Shown one piece after another: positions 16,692-25,139 of a DNA stretch of 64,000 nucleotides (positions are counted from its first letter, which is position 1; every line of letters begins with the position of its first letter). The DNA comes from Myxococcus flavus (GTDB lineage: Bacteria > Myxococcota > Myxococcia > Myxococcales > Myxococcaceae). The notes below the pieces were generated by a model that was not told where the DNA came from, made no database searches, and was given only the letters and a program-made list of their open reading frames with translations. A program made the translations under genes and the position numbers. The DNA lies in the NCBI RefSeq assembly GCF_050038885.1, contig NZ_CP143624.1, positions 5,084,001-5,148,000 of the forward strand, in the 5' to 3' direction.

Positions 16692-19600
16692 ATGGGCGCA
16701 CCGGTCCTTCTCGTCCACGACGACATCGCCATCATCGCCGCCGTGCGGCGCCTGCTCACGCGTGACGGATACGAGGTCATCCTCGCCACCTCCGTTGCCG
16801 ATGCCCTCATCGCGTACGGGCACCACCTGCCCGTGCTGCTCGTGCTCGCTCCCGGCGTGGAGAGCGGCCGGGGCCACCTGGTGCTGGAGGAATTGCTCCA
16901 GCACCCGGATGGCAAGGCCGCTCGGGTGCTGCTGCTGGGCGAGTCCATCCCCGGCTTCAGCGCGCCCGTGGCGCAGTTGCCGCTGGAGGGCGCCGCCTTC
17001 ATGGCGCTGGTGGAGTCGCTCGTCCGCGCCCCCGCGGATGCGGACGCCTGGCACGTGGTGGAGAACCGGGAGCTGCCCGCGTCGGGTGGTGCCTCGGCTC
17101 CGGGTGGGGCCGACCACGAGACATGGCACGCGACGCCTCCGCCCACGGTGGCGGGAGACCCCACGCTGGCCAACGCGCTCTTCGGCGACCTCGCTCCGCT
17201 GCACCAGACGGACTGGGAGCTGGCGGCCATGACGGACGCGGAGCGCATCGCCCACGAGGCGGAGCAGCAGCGTGAGCGTCAGGATGCGCCGGACACGAGC
17301 CCCGCCCTGGGGAATCCGCAACTGGAGGCGGAAGCCCAGGCGCTGGCCTCCGGTGACGCGGGGGCGACCCCTGAAGACGCTTCGGATGGGTGGGGTGAGC
17401 CCTCGCAAGACTCGGACTGGGGCTCGGAAGTCAGCGGCGCGGAGTCGGAGGACGGCGCGCGCGCGGCGTCGCCGGAAGGCATGGAGGCGCAGCTGCGCGC
17501 CGAGGCGGAGCGCCTGGCGGGGCTCGAAGAAGCACCTGCTCCGGCGGAAGCGGAGGGGGCCCAGGCGCCTCCGGTGGGACAGCTGGCCTGGACGGAGGAA
17601 CCGGTCGCTCAACCCTCGCTGCGCACGGCGGCGCTGTCTCCTCGGCTGGGCGAGGAAGGTTTCTTCGACGTCGATACACCTGCACCCGCGCCGCGGGATG
17701 CCCTCTCCGAAGCGGAAGCGGAGCTGGCCGCCATGCGTGGCGAGCGCTCGTTCGAGCCCGCTGCCCCGGAGGGCTCGCCCTGGACGGAGCTGCCGCCCGA
17801 CCCGGAGCTGGAGCTCGCTGGCCGCTCGCCGCAGCCCTGGGATGGGACTGGTGCAGCACCCGAGGAGGCTCCGCCTTCCGAGCCCGCGCAAGCGGATGGG
17901 GCGGAGTCGACCGTCCCTGAGTCGGGCGACTCGTGGGGGACGGGGTCCGCGCTCGATGAGTCCAAGGGCGTCGCGGAGCCGGAGGCGGCTGCTTCCGAGG
18001 CGCCAGACGCTGCCGCCATCTCCGCGTCCAACTGGGAGCTGCTGGAGGCGGAGCTGCAAGCCGCGGCAGCGGCACAGACCGAGGCCGACACGGAGGCCGA
18101 GCCGGCGGCTACCCCGGAGGCGCAGCCCCAGACGTCTTCCGTCGGGGAGGACTGGTTCGATTCGGAGCCGGAGCCCCCGGCGCCTGAGTCTCGCGTCGGC
18201 GCGGATTGGTTCGACTCGGAGCCGGAGGAGGCCCGCGCGGCCGAGCCGGTGTCCGAGCCGGCCGGGAGCGCTCCCGCCGTGCCCGCTTCGGGCGGCTTCG
18301 CGGTTCCGGCGCTGATGGCGCAGTGGCAGGCCCAGCAGGAGGAGGCCGAGCGCCAGCTCGAGGAAGCCCACGCGCGCGTTCACGCCGTCACCACGGCGCT
18401 GGAGCAGGAGACGGCGCGGCGGCGGGAGATGGAGGCGCAGCTCCAGGCGCTCCAGGAGCGGCTCGCTGCGGAGGAAGAAGAGCACTCGCGCGAGGCGGTG
18501 CTGCGCGCCGAGGCCGAGGCGGAGCTGGAGGCGCTGCGTCGGCGGGAGCCTCCTGCCTCCATGGATGCCGCGGCTCGTGCCGTCCTCAGTCGCGTGGAGC
18601 AGTCGACGGGCGACGTCGACGTGCTGGCGGCGTTGCGCGCGGAGCTGGAGGCGCAAATCAACCTCCGCGCGGAAGCGGAGATGTTCACGGCCGAGGTCGA
18701 GGCGCAGGCGCGACAGACCGAGGATGCACGCGCCGAGTTCGAGCTCCGGGCCATCGACGCGGAGGCCCGTGCGGAAGCCGAGGCGGCGGCGCGCGAAGCA
18801 GCGGAGACCGAGGCCGCGGCGAGCCTCCAGGCGCTGAAGGCGCTCGAAGCACGGCTGGCGGCCGAGGCGGCCGGGCGCGTCGTCTCGGAGGTCCGCGCCG
18901 AATCGGAGTCGAAGGCGCGAGAGGTGGCGGAGCGCCGGGTCGAGTCCGCCGAGGGACAGACCTCCGTGTCGGAAGCACGCATCGAGGCGGAGATGCGTGC
19001 CCGCGAGGCCGCGGAAGCCCGCGCCGATGTGGAGGCGGCCGCGCGGCTCGAGGCAGACACGCGAGCGCAGCAACTGGCGCGTGCCCAAGCGGAGGCGGCG
19101 GCGCAGGCGGAGCTGGCGGCGAGAGCGCTGGAGGAAGCCGAGGCCCGCGCGGAACTGGCGGCACGGGCACAGGCCGAGGCGGAAGCCCGGGCGCAGGCCG
19201 ACGCGGACGCGCGCGTGGATGCGGAAGCGCGTCTGGAGGCCGTGGCAACGGCCATCGCCGAGGCGGAAGCCCGGGCACAGGCCGAAGCGGACGCGCGCGT
19301 GGAGGCGGACGCCAGGCTACAGTCCGCGGCGACGGAGCTGGCGGAGGCCCAGGCGCGGGCGGAGATTGAGTCCGCGGCGCGCGTCGATGCGGAAGCTCGG
19401 CTGGAGTCCTTGACGGCTGCACTGGCCGAGGCACAGGCCCAGGCGGATATTGAGTCCGCGGCGCGCGTTGATGCGGAAGCGCGGCTGGAGTCCCTGACGG
19501 CTGCACTGGCCGAGGCGCAGGCTCGGGCGGAGCTTGAGGCCGCGGCCCGCGCCGATGCCGAGGCCCGCGCCGAGGCCGAGGCCGCTGCCCGCTTGGAAGC

Positions 19601-22337
19601 AGAGGCTCGCGCCACCTCCGCGTCCGACGCGCGGACGGGACAGGAAGCGGAAGCTCGGGCGAACGCGGAGGCCCGGGCGAAGAAGGCGGAAGCGCACGCA
19701 AAGAAGGAAGCGGAGCAGCGCGCGAACGCCGAGGCCCGCGTCATCGCTGAGTCCAATGCGCGAGCGGAAGCGGAGGCCCGCGCAGAAGCCGAGGCCACGG
19801 CGCGTGCTGCGGCAGAGGCCCGCGCCGAAGCTGAGGCCACTGCACGTGCTGAAGCAGAGGTCCGCGCAGAAACCGAGACCACGGCTCGTGCTGAAGCAGA
19901 GGCTCGTGCCGAAGCCGAAACCACGGCCCGCGCTGAAGCAGAGGCTCGTGCTGAAGCCGAGGCCACTAAGCGCGCTGAAGCCGAGACTCGCGCCGAAGCC
20001 GAGGCCGCGGCCCGTGCCGCAGCCGAGGCTCGAGCTGAATCGGAGGCCTCCGCCCGGGCCGAAATTGAGGCCACGGCCCGAGCGGAGGCTGATGGTCGCG
20101 CGGCCGGTGAGTCCGCCGCCCGTGCCGCAGCCGAAGCACGTGCCGAGGCGGAGGCCACGGCTCGCGCCGCAGCCGAGGCCCGCGCTGAAGCGGAAGCCGC
20201 GTCCAGGATCGAAGCCGAGGCCCGTGCCGAGCGCGAGGCGAAGCTCCGCGCCGCCATCGAGGTCCGCGCGGAGAGTGAGGCGACGGCCCGGACGAACGCC
20301 GAGGCCCGCGCCGAACGCGAGGCCACCTTGCGCAGCGAGGCGGAATCGCTCGCCAGGACAGAGGCATCGGCGCGAGCCGAAGCCGAGGCCAGGGCCACCG
20401 CGGAGGCTACTGCCCGCTCCGAAGCCGAGGCCCGTGCCGAGCGCGAGGCGGAAGCGAGAGCCGCCGCCGAAGCCCGCGCCGAACAGGAAGCCCGGCAGCG
20501 CGCCGAAGCAGAAGCGCTCGCGGGCCAGGAAGCCGAACAGCGCGCGGCGGAAAAGGCCCGCGCGGAGATGGAAGAGGCGCAGCGCGCCAGCGCCGCGGCC
20601 CAGGCCGAAGCCGAGGCCCTGAAGCGTGCCGAGCTGGAGGCCCGTCTCGAAGCCGAAGCCCTCAAGCGCGCCGAAGCCGAGGCGCAAGCGGCGGAAGCTT
20701 CACGGCAGCGAGCCGAAGCCGAGGCGCAAGCGGCGGAAGCCTCGCGGCAACGAGCCGAAGCCGAGGCCCAGGCAGCGGAAGCCTCGCGGCAGCGAGCCGA
20801 AGCCGAGGCCCGCGCAGAAGCCGAGACCCAACGTCGCACCGAGGCGGAGAGCCGCGCACAACAGTCCGCCCAGGCCGAAGCCGAGGCGGCCACCCGCGCG
20901 AAGGCGGAAGGTCGCCATCGCACCGCGCTGGAGGTCCGGCTGGACGCCGAGGCGAAGCAGCGCACCGCGCTGGAGACGCGACTCGAGGAAGAGTCCCGGG
21001 CCCGCAACGAATCGGAATCCCGGCTCCTCGCGGAGAACGCGCGAGTCTCCGAGGAGCTCGCCGAGCTTCGCCTCGAGCACCAGCAACTGCGCGAGCAACT
21101 GGCGAAGGAGCGCGAGACGCGCGAGTCCGTCGAGCAGGCCCTGGAGGCCCTGCGACAGGAGAAGGCCCGCATCGAAACCGAGGCCGCCGAGCAGCGAGCC
21201 CACGCCGAGCGCGAGCGCCTGGAGTTGGAGGAACGCGCGCTCCGGGACGCGGAGGAAGCCGCCGCGCAGGCTCGGGCCGCCCTCCTGCCGCTGGAGGCGC
21301 CTCCGGGCCGGCCGGAGCTCGCCGTGGCCCGCAGCGGCAGCGTCACGCGGGACGGCCTGACGAAGCTGGTGCTCCGCCTGTGCGAAGCCCGCATGGAGAT
21401 GCGCCTGGAGCTGAAGGTGATGAACGCCCTTCGCGTCCTCTGGCTGCGGGATGGTGCGCTGGTGGGCGCCGTCTCCTCCGCGCCGGGCGAGTCGCTCGTC
21501 GACCGGGCCCGTGCGGATGGGCTCATCGATGCGCGGCAGGAAGGGGAGCTGCGACTGGTGCGCAGCGCCACCACCGCCGCGTTGCTGGAGGCGCTGCGTG
21601 GCCGGGGCTACCTGCGGGAGTCCGAAGCCGTGCCCCTGGTCCAGCGCTACACCGAGCAGGTGTTCCTGGATGCCCTGGCGGAGCCCTCGACGCTGTACCG
21701 CCTGGTGCCGGAGCCAGCGCCGCATGAAGTGGCGCTCGCCGCCGCCACGCGCCCGCCGCTCCACCTGTTGGCCGAAGCCCTGCGCAACACGCTCACCTCC
21801 GAGTCCCTGCTGGAAGCCGCCGGGAGCCTGCGCGCGCGCGTCACCCGCGGGGACATCCACCTGGCCCCGGACGACTTCGGCCTGCCTCCGAGAGACCTCC
21901 AGCTCCTGTCCCAGGTCGACGGTGAGCACACGCTGGAGGCGCTGCTGCTGGGCGCGGGGCTGCCCCAGGACTCGGCGCTGAAGTCGCTCGCCGTGGCGCG
22001 GACGCTGGGGCTCATCGCCCTGGAGCCCGTGAGTGACGAGGACACGGGCGACCTGCCACCGGAGCTGGACGTGCGCCGCCTGGACGCCAAGTTCGAGGAG
22101 ATCCAGGACGCGGACTACTTCACGGTGCTGGGGCTGGCCCGCTCGGCGGGGGGCGAGGAGGTCAAGCGCGCCTACGAGTTGCTGGCCGCCGAGTTCCATC
22201 CCCTGCGCTTCGCGGGGCATCCCGACCCGGCGCTCCAGCACCGCGCGCAGCAGATTCGCAGCGTGCTGGCCGAGGCCGCCCAGGCGCTGGGCGATGACCG
22301 ACTGCGCGCGGAGTACGCCCGGAGCCTGCTCGACTGA
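16692..22337 (+). CDS. Giant coiled-coil protein with receiver-like N-terminus and J-like C-terminus
   Basis: 1881 residues. 1-115: receiver-like fold (VLLVHDDIAIIAAVRRLL) that keeps the acidic pair but shows VLAPGVESGRG where the phospho-Asp is expected, so phosphorylation is doubtful. 116-550: acidic linker with the motif DWFDSEPE twice (near 487 and 504). 550-1530: Ala/Glu/Arg coiled coil built of AEAEARAEAE-type units. 1545-1700: DUF4388-like segment (RMEMRLELKVMNALRVLWLRDGALVGAVSS). 1806-1875: J-like helices (YFTVLGLARSAGGEEVKRAYELL) with HPL instead of HPD. No membrane segment. AglZ and FrzS of M. xanthus share the receiver-plus-coiled-coil plan, but this protein has added C-terminal domains. 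A polar or scaffold role is inference. Confidence 0.85.
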   Translation: MGAPVLLVHDDIAIIAAVRRLLTRDGYEVILATSVADALIAYGHHLPVLLVLAPGVESGRGHLVLEELLQHPDGKAARVLLLGESIPGFSAPVAQLPLEGAAFMALVESLVRAPADADAWHVVENRELPASGGASAPGGADHETWHATPPPTVAGDPTLANALFGDLAPLHQTDWELAAMTDAERIAHEAEQQRERQDAPDTSPALGNPQLEAEAQALASGDAGATPEDASDGWGEPSQDSDWGSEVSGAESEDGARAASPEGMEAQLRAEAERLAGLEEAPAPAEAEGAQAPPVGQLAWTEEPVAQPSLRTAALSPRLGEEGFFDVDTPAPAPRDALSEAEAELAAMRGERSFEPAAPEGSPWTELPPDPELELAGRSPQPWDGTGAAPEEAPPSEPAQADGAESTVPESGDSWGTGSALDESKGVAEPEAAASEAPDAAAISASNWELLEAELQAAAAAQTEADTEAEPAATPEAQPQTSSVGEDWFDSEPEPPAPESRVGADWFDSEPEEARAAEPVSEPAGSAPAVPASGGFAVPALMAQWQAQQEEAERQLEEAHARVHAVTTALEQETARRREMEAQLQALQERLAAEEEEHSREAVLRAEAEAELEALRRREPPASMDAAARAVLSRVEQSTGDVDVLAALRAELEAQINLRAEAEMFTAEVEAQARQTEDARAEFELRAIDAEARAEAEAAAREAAETEAAASLQALKALEARLAAEAAGRVVSEVRAESESKAREVAERRVESAEGQTSVSEARIEAEMRAREAAEARADVEAAARLEADTRAQQLARAQAEAAAQAELAARALEEAEARAELAARAQAEAEARAQADADARVDAEARLEAVATAIAEAEARAQAEADARVEADARLQSAATELAEAQARAEIESAARVDAEARLESLTAALAEAQAQADIESAARVDAEARLESLTAALAEAQARAELEAAARADAEARAEAEAAARLEAEARATSASDARTGQEAEARANAEARAKKAEAHAKKEAEQRANAEARVIAESNARAEAEARAEAEATARAAAEARAEAEATARAEAEVRAETETTARAEAEARAEAETTARAEAEARAEAEATKRAEAETRAEAEAAARAAAEARAESEASARAEIEATARAEADGRAAGESAARAAAEARAEAEATARAAAEARAEAEAASRIEAEARAEREAKLRAAIEVRAESEATARTNAEARAEREATLRSEAESLARTEASARAEAEARATAEATARSEAEARAEREAEARAAAEARAEQEARQRAEAEALAGQEAEQRAAEKARAEMEEAQRASAAAQAEAEALKRAELEARLEAEALKRAEAEAQAAEASRQRAEAEAQAAEASRQRAEAEAQAAEASRQRAEAEARAEAETQRRTEAESRAQQSAQAEAEAATRAKAEGRHRTALEVRLDAEAKQRTALETRLEEESRARNESESRLLAENARVSEELAELRLEHQQLREQLAKERETRESVEQALEALRQEKARIETEAAEQRAHAERERLELEERALRDAEEAAAQARAALLPLEAPPGRPELAVARSGSVTRDGLTKLVLRLCEARMEMRLELKVMNALRVLWLRDGALVGAVSSAPGESLVDRARADGLIDARQEGELRLVRSATTAALLEALRGRGYLRESEAVPLVQRYTEQVFLDALAEPSTLYRLVPEPAPHEVALAAATRPPLHLLAEALRNTLTSESLLEAAGSLRARVTRGDIHLAPDDFGLPPRDLQLLSQVDGEHTLEALLLGAGLPQDSALKSLAVARTLGLIALEPVSDEDTGDLPPELDVRRLDAKFEEIQDADYFTVLGLARSAGGEEVKRAYELLAAEFHPLRFAGHPDPALQHRAQQIRSVLAEAAQALGDDRLRAEYARSLLD
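20670..20795 (+). repeat. Three perfect-frame 42-bp repeats in the coiled-coil gene
   Basis: Units at 20670-20711, 20712-20753 and 20754-20795 each encode AEAEAQAAEASRQR. The DNA units differ at only a few third positions. They add six heptads in all, so heptad phase is kept. Confidence 0.8.
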
Positions 22338-22358
22338 CGCCCGCTGGACGGACGGCCT

Positions 22359-22386
22359 CCCGGGCGCGTAGGAAAGCCCGCCCGGG
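22359..22386 (+). terminator. Hairpin after the coiled-coil gene
   Basis: CCCGGGCG (22359-22366) pairs with CGCCCGGG (22379-22386) around a 12-nt loop, lying between the stop codon and the def start. GC-rich, no T-run. Confidence 0.4.
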
Positions 22387-22426
22387 GCGGTTGCCCGCCC
22401 GCGCCGGTGGGATTAAGACGGCGGCC

Positions 22427-22960
22427 ATGGTCCGCGAGATCCTCATCTGGCCCGACCCTGTCCTGAAGCAGAAGGCCAAGCCGGTGGCGAAGGTGGATGA
22501 CGCCATCCGCACGCTGGTGAAGGACATGTTCGAAACGATGTACTCCGCCGAAGGCGTGGGGCTGGCCGCTCCGCAGATTGGCGTGCTCCAGCGCGTCATC
22601 GTGCTGGACACGACGCACAGCCAGCCGGAGCTGAAGCCCGTGGCGATGATCAACCCGGAGATCATCGCCATGGAGGGCGACACCACCTACAACGAGGGCT
22701 GCCTCTCCATCCCCGGCGAGTCCGCGGACGTGGATCGTGCCGCCGTCGTCACGGTGAAGTTCCTCGACCCGGACGGCCAGGAGCAGACGATGCGCTGCGA
22801 GGGGCTGCTGTCCATCGCCGTGCAGCACGAGACGGACCACCTCAACGGGACCGTCTTCGTGGACCACATCTCCTCGCTGAAGCGGGAGTTCATCCGCAAG
22901 CGGATGAAGCGCCTCAAGACTTCGCGCGAGCGGGAGCTGGGCGCGCCGGCTTCTCCGTAG
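22427..22960 (+). CDS. def: Peptide deformylase
   Basis: 177 residues from the ATG at 22427; an earlier in-frame start would add non-family sequence. It removes the formyl group from the initiator Met of new proteins. All three family motifs are present: GVGLAAPQIG, EGCLSIP (Cys metal ligand) and QHETDHLNG (two His ligands and the catalytic Glu). The length is typical. The C-terminal tail (KRLKTSRERELGAPASP) overlaps the 3' end of the convergent nth gene by 47 bp. Confidence 0.95.
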   Translation: MVREILIWPDPVLKQKAKPVAKVDDAIRTLVKDMFETMYSAEGVGLAAPQIGVLQRVIVLDTTHSQPELKPVAMINPEIIAMEGDTTYNEGCLSIPGESADVDRAAVVTVKFLDPDGQEQTMRCEGLLSIAVQHETDHLNGTVFVDHISSLKREFIRKRMKRLKTSRERELGAPASP

Positions 22961-23630
22961 CGTCCGCGACGGCCCGGGCCTTCACGCCCTTCTTCGGGCA
23001 CAGGTCCGCGACCACGCAGCGCTCACACGCGGGCGAGCGGGCAAAGCAGGTCCGCCGCCCGTGCCACACCAGGAGTTGGTGACCCAGCGTCCACCGCTCC
23101 GGGGGCAGCACTGCCTGCATGTCGGCCTCCACCTTGTCCGGGTCCTCCTTCGTGGTGAACCCGAGCCGGTACGCGAGCCGCTTCACGTGCGTGTCCACGG
23201 GAAAGGCCGCGTCGCCGCCCAGGTGGATGCACACCACGCCCGCCGTCTTGCGCCCCACGCCCGGGAGCTTCTCCAGGATGTCCCGCGTCAAGGGAACCTG
23301 TCCGGCGTGCTCCTCCACCAGGACCCTGGCTGCCGCGACCACATTCTTCGCCTTGGCGCGATACAGGCCGCAGGTGCGGATGAAGGGCTCCACGTCCGAC
23401 GGTTCTGCCTCCGCATAGGCCTGGGCGGAGGGGAATCGCTGGAAGAGCGCGGGCGTCACCATGTTGACGCGCTTGTCCGTGCACTGCGCGGAGAGCATGA
23501 CGGCCACCAGGAGTTCCAGGGGCGTCCGGTAGTCCAGCTCGATGCGGGCATCCGGCATGTCCGCGGCCAGCCGGTCCATCACCGTCAGCGCGCGCTTTCG
23601 CTTCTCCGCGACCGTCTCACGTCCAGGCAC
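22914..23630 (-). CDS. nth: Endonuclease III
   Basis: 238 residues from a GTG at 23630-23628, chosen because the family N-terminal helix (EKRKRALTVMDRL) lies before the first ATG at 23579. It is a DNA glycosylase/AP lyase for oxidised pyrimidines. It shows the helix-hairpin-helix LPGVGRKTAGVV with the catalytic Lys, the catalytic Asp in FPVDTHVKRLAYRLG, and an iron-sulphur motif with C-x6-C-x2-C-x5-C spacing near the C-terminus. A basic Ala/Pro tail follows. It overlaps def by 47 bp tail to tail and is divergent from ltaE, 70 bp away. Confidence 0.92.
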   Translation of the reverse strand: MPGRETVAEKRKRALTVMDRLAADMPDARIELDYRTPLELLVAVMLSAQCTDKRVNMVTPALFQRFPSAQAYAEAEPSDVEPFIRTCGLYRAKAKNVVAAARVLVEEHAGQVPLTRDILEKLPGVGRKTAGVVCIHLGGDAAFPVDTHVKRLAYRLGFTTKEDPDKVEADMQAVLPPERWTLGHQLLVWHGRRTCFARSPACERCVVADLCPKKGVKARAVADATEKPARPAPARAKS

Positions 23631-23700
23631 GGCGCCGTTGTATGTCACACCGGCCGACAGCCCAAGCACCGCTTGGGGGCGCGGCCATTCGGGGAGATTC

Positions 23701-24726
23701 ATGAAGCGCATCGACTTCCGTTCTGACACCGTCACCCAGCCCACGGCCGCCATGCGGCGCGCCATCGCCGACGCGGAGGTGGGGGACGACGTCTACGGCG
23801 AGGACCCCACTGTGCTCCGTCTGGAAGCGCGGGTCTCCGAGCGGCTCGGCCTGGAGGCCGCCGTGTTCGTGCCCTCGGGGACCCAGGCCAACCAGCTCGC
23901 CATCGGCGCGCACTGCCGGCCGGGCGACGAGGTGCTCACCGAGGCCGGCAGCCATATCCTTCATTACGAAGGGGGCGCGGTTCCCGCCTTGTGGGGCGTG
24001 CAGCCGCAGCCGCTGCCAGGACAGCGCGGGCTGCTATCGCCCGAGGACGTGCGCGCGGCCGTGCGCGAGGACAACATCCACAACCCCCGTACGCGCCTGC
24101 TGTCGCTGGAGAACACGCACAACCGCGGCGGTGGCTCGGTGTGGCCGGTGGAGCGCTTCCGGGCCGTCGTCGAGGTGGCGCGCCAGGCCGGCCTGGCAGT
24201 CCACCTGGACGGGGCACGGCTCTTCAACGCCAGCGTCGCGCTCGGGGTGCCTGTCTCCGCCTGGGCGGCGCTCACGGACACGACGTCGGTGTGCTTCTCC
24301 AAGGGCCTGGGCGCGCCGGTGGGCTCGGTGCTCGCGGGCAAGGCGGAGCTCATCCGAGAGGCCCGGCGCCTGCGCAAGCGGCTGGGCGGTGGCATGCGGC
24401 AAGCGGGCGTGCTCGCCGCGGCGGCGTTGTATGCCTTGGAGCACCACGTCGAGCGGCTGGCGGACGATCATGCGAACGCCCGCCGTCTGGCCGCCGGGCT
24501 GGCCGAGCTGCCAGGCGTGAAGGTGGACACCTCGAGCGTGGAGACCAACATGGTCTTCGCCGAGTTCGCGCAGCCCGCGGGCGAGGTCGTGGCGCTGCTG
24601 GAGCGGCATGGGGTGCTGACCAACCCGGCGGGGGCGCCGCGCACGCTGCGGCTCGTCACGCACCTGGACGTCTCCGCGGGCGATATCGACGAGGCACTGG
24701 CCCGCATCCGCCGCGCGGTGGCCTGA
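23701..24726 (+). CDS. ltaE: Low-specificity L-threonine aldolase
   Basis: 341 residues from the ATG at 23701, preceded by GGGGAG. A PLP enzyme cleaving L-threonine or allo-threonine to glycine and acetaldehyde. It has the family N-terminus IDFRSDTVTQPTAAMRRAI, GDDVYGEDPTV, PSGTQANQLAI, HLDGARLFNA, and the PLP Lys in VCFSKGLGAPVGSVL. The final 12 codons (DEALARIRRAVA) and stop are part of the first unit of a 91-bp tandem array (24691-25054), so the end of this gene is the likely source of that expansion. Confidence 0.94.
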   Translation: MKRIDFRSDTVTQPTAAMRRAIADAEVGDDVYGEDPTVLRLEARVSERLGLEAAVFVPSGTQANQLAIGAHCRPGDEVLTEAGSHILHYEGGAVPALWGVQPQPLPGQRGLLSPEDVRAAVREDNIHNPRTRLLSLENTHNRGGGSVWPVERFRAVVEVARQAGLAVHLDGARLFNASVALGVPVSAWAALTDTTSVCFSKGLGAPVGSVLAGKAELIREARRLRKRLGGGMRQAGVLAAAALYALEHHVERLADDHANARRLAAGLAELPGVKVDTSSVETNMVFAEFAQPAGEVVALLERHGVLTNPAGAPRTLRLVTHLDVSAGDIDEALARIRRAVA

Positions 24727-25054
24727 GCGCACGCCCCGCCGGTGTCACGCTTTCGGATAGGCCGCTGGCGCTCACGTCGCCGAGGCACGGGCCCGCATCC
24801 GCCGCGCAGTGGCCTGAGCGCACGCCCCGCCGGTGTCACGCTTTCGGATAGGCCGCTGACGCTCACGTCGATGAGGCACGGGCCCGCATCCGCCGCGGAG
24901 TGGCCTGAGCGCCCGTGCCGCTGGTGTCACGTTTCCGGACAGGTCGCTGGTGCTCACGTCAACGAGGTACTGGCCCGCATCCGCCGCGCGGTGGTCTGAG
25001 CGCCCGCCCCACCGGTGTCACGCTTTCAGACAGGTCGCAGGCGCTCACGTCGGG
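24691..25054 (+). repeat. Four-unit 91-bp tandem array copying the 3' end of ltaE
   Basis: Units start at 24691, 24782, 24873 and 24964, exactly 91 bp apart. Each holds the last 12 codons of ltaE (GAGGCACTGGCCCGCATCC and following), its TGA stop, then GCGC, GGTGTCACGCTTTC and GCTCACGTC. Units 1 and 2 are almost identical, while units 3 and 4 carry more changes. The fourth fades near 25054. As 91 is not a multiple of three, the array is not a coding repeat; short open frames across it are chance. The stretch 24727-25139 holds no other gene that I can see. Confidence 0.9.
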
Positions 25055-25139
25055 TGAATGGCGTGTCGGAGAACACCCGGGCACCGACGCGCCGCGTGTG
25101 AGGAGCGCGTCGCGCGGGCCATGGTAAGCTCGCGCCGCC

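Noticed and set aside
14217..19088. Minus-strand open frame of 1623 codons
   Set aside because: It crosses priA and most of the next gene, is Arg/Leu/Gly/His-rich, and has no motif. It is an antisense shadow.
18380..21574. Minus-strand open frame of 1064 codons opposite the coiled-coil gene
   Set aside because: Repeats with high GC keep opposite frames open. The product is a Ser/Ala/Arg monotony without domains, and the plus-strand gene explains the sequence.
22104..22337. Functional J domain at the C-terminus of the giant protein
   Set aside because: The HPD tripeptide needed to stimulate DnaK is HPL, so only a J-like fold is claimed.
24742..24999. Small coding gene in the 91-bp array
   Set aside because: The period is not a multiple of three and each unit restores the stop; no ribosome site.
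24691..25054. CRISPR array or tRNA-like repeat reading of the 91-bp units
   Set aside because: Units are contiguous with no unique spacers, no leader or cas genes are near, and the first unit lies inside ltaE.
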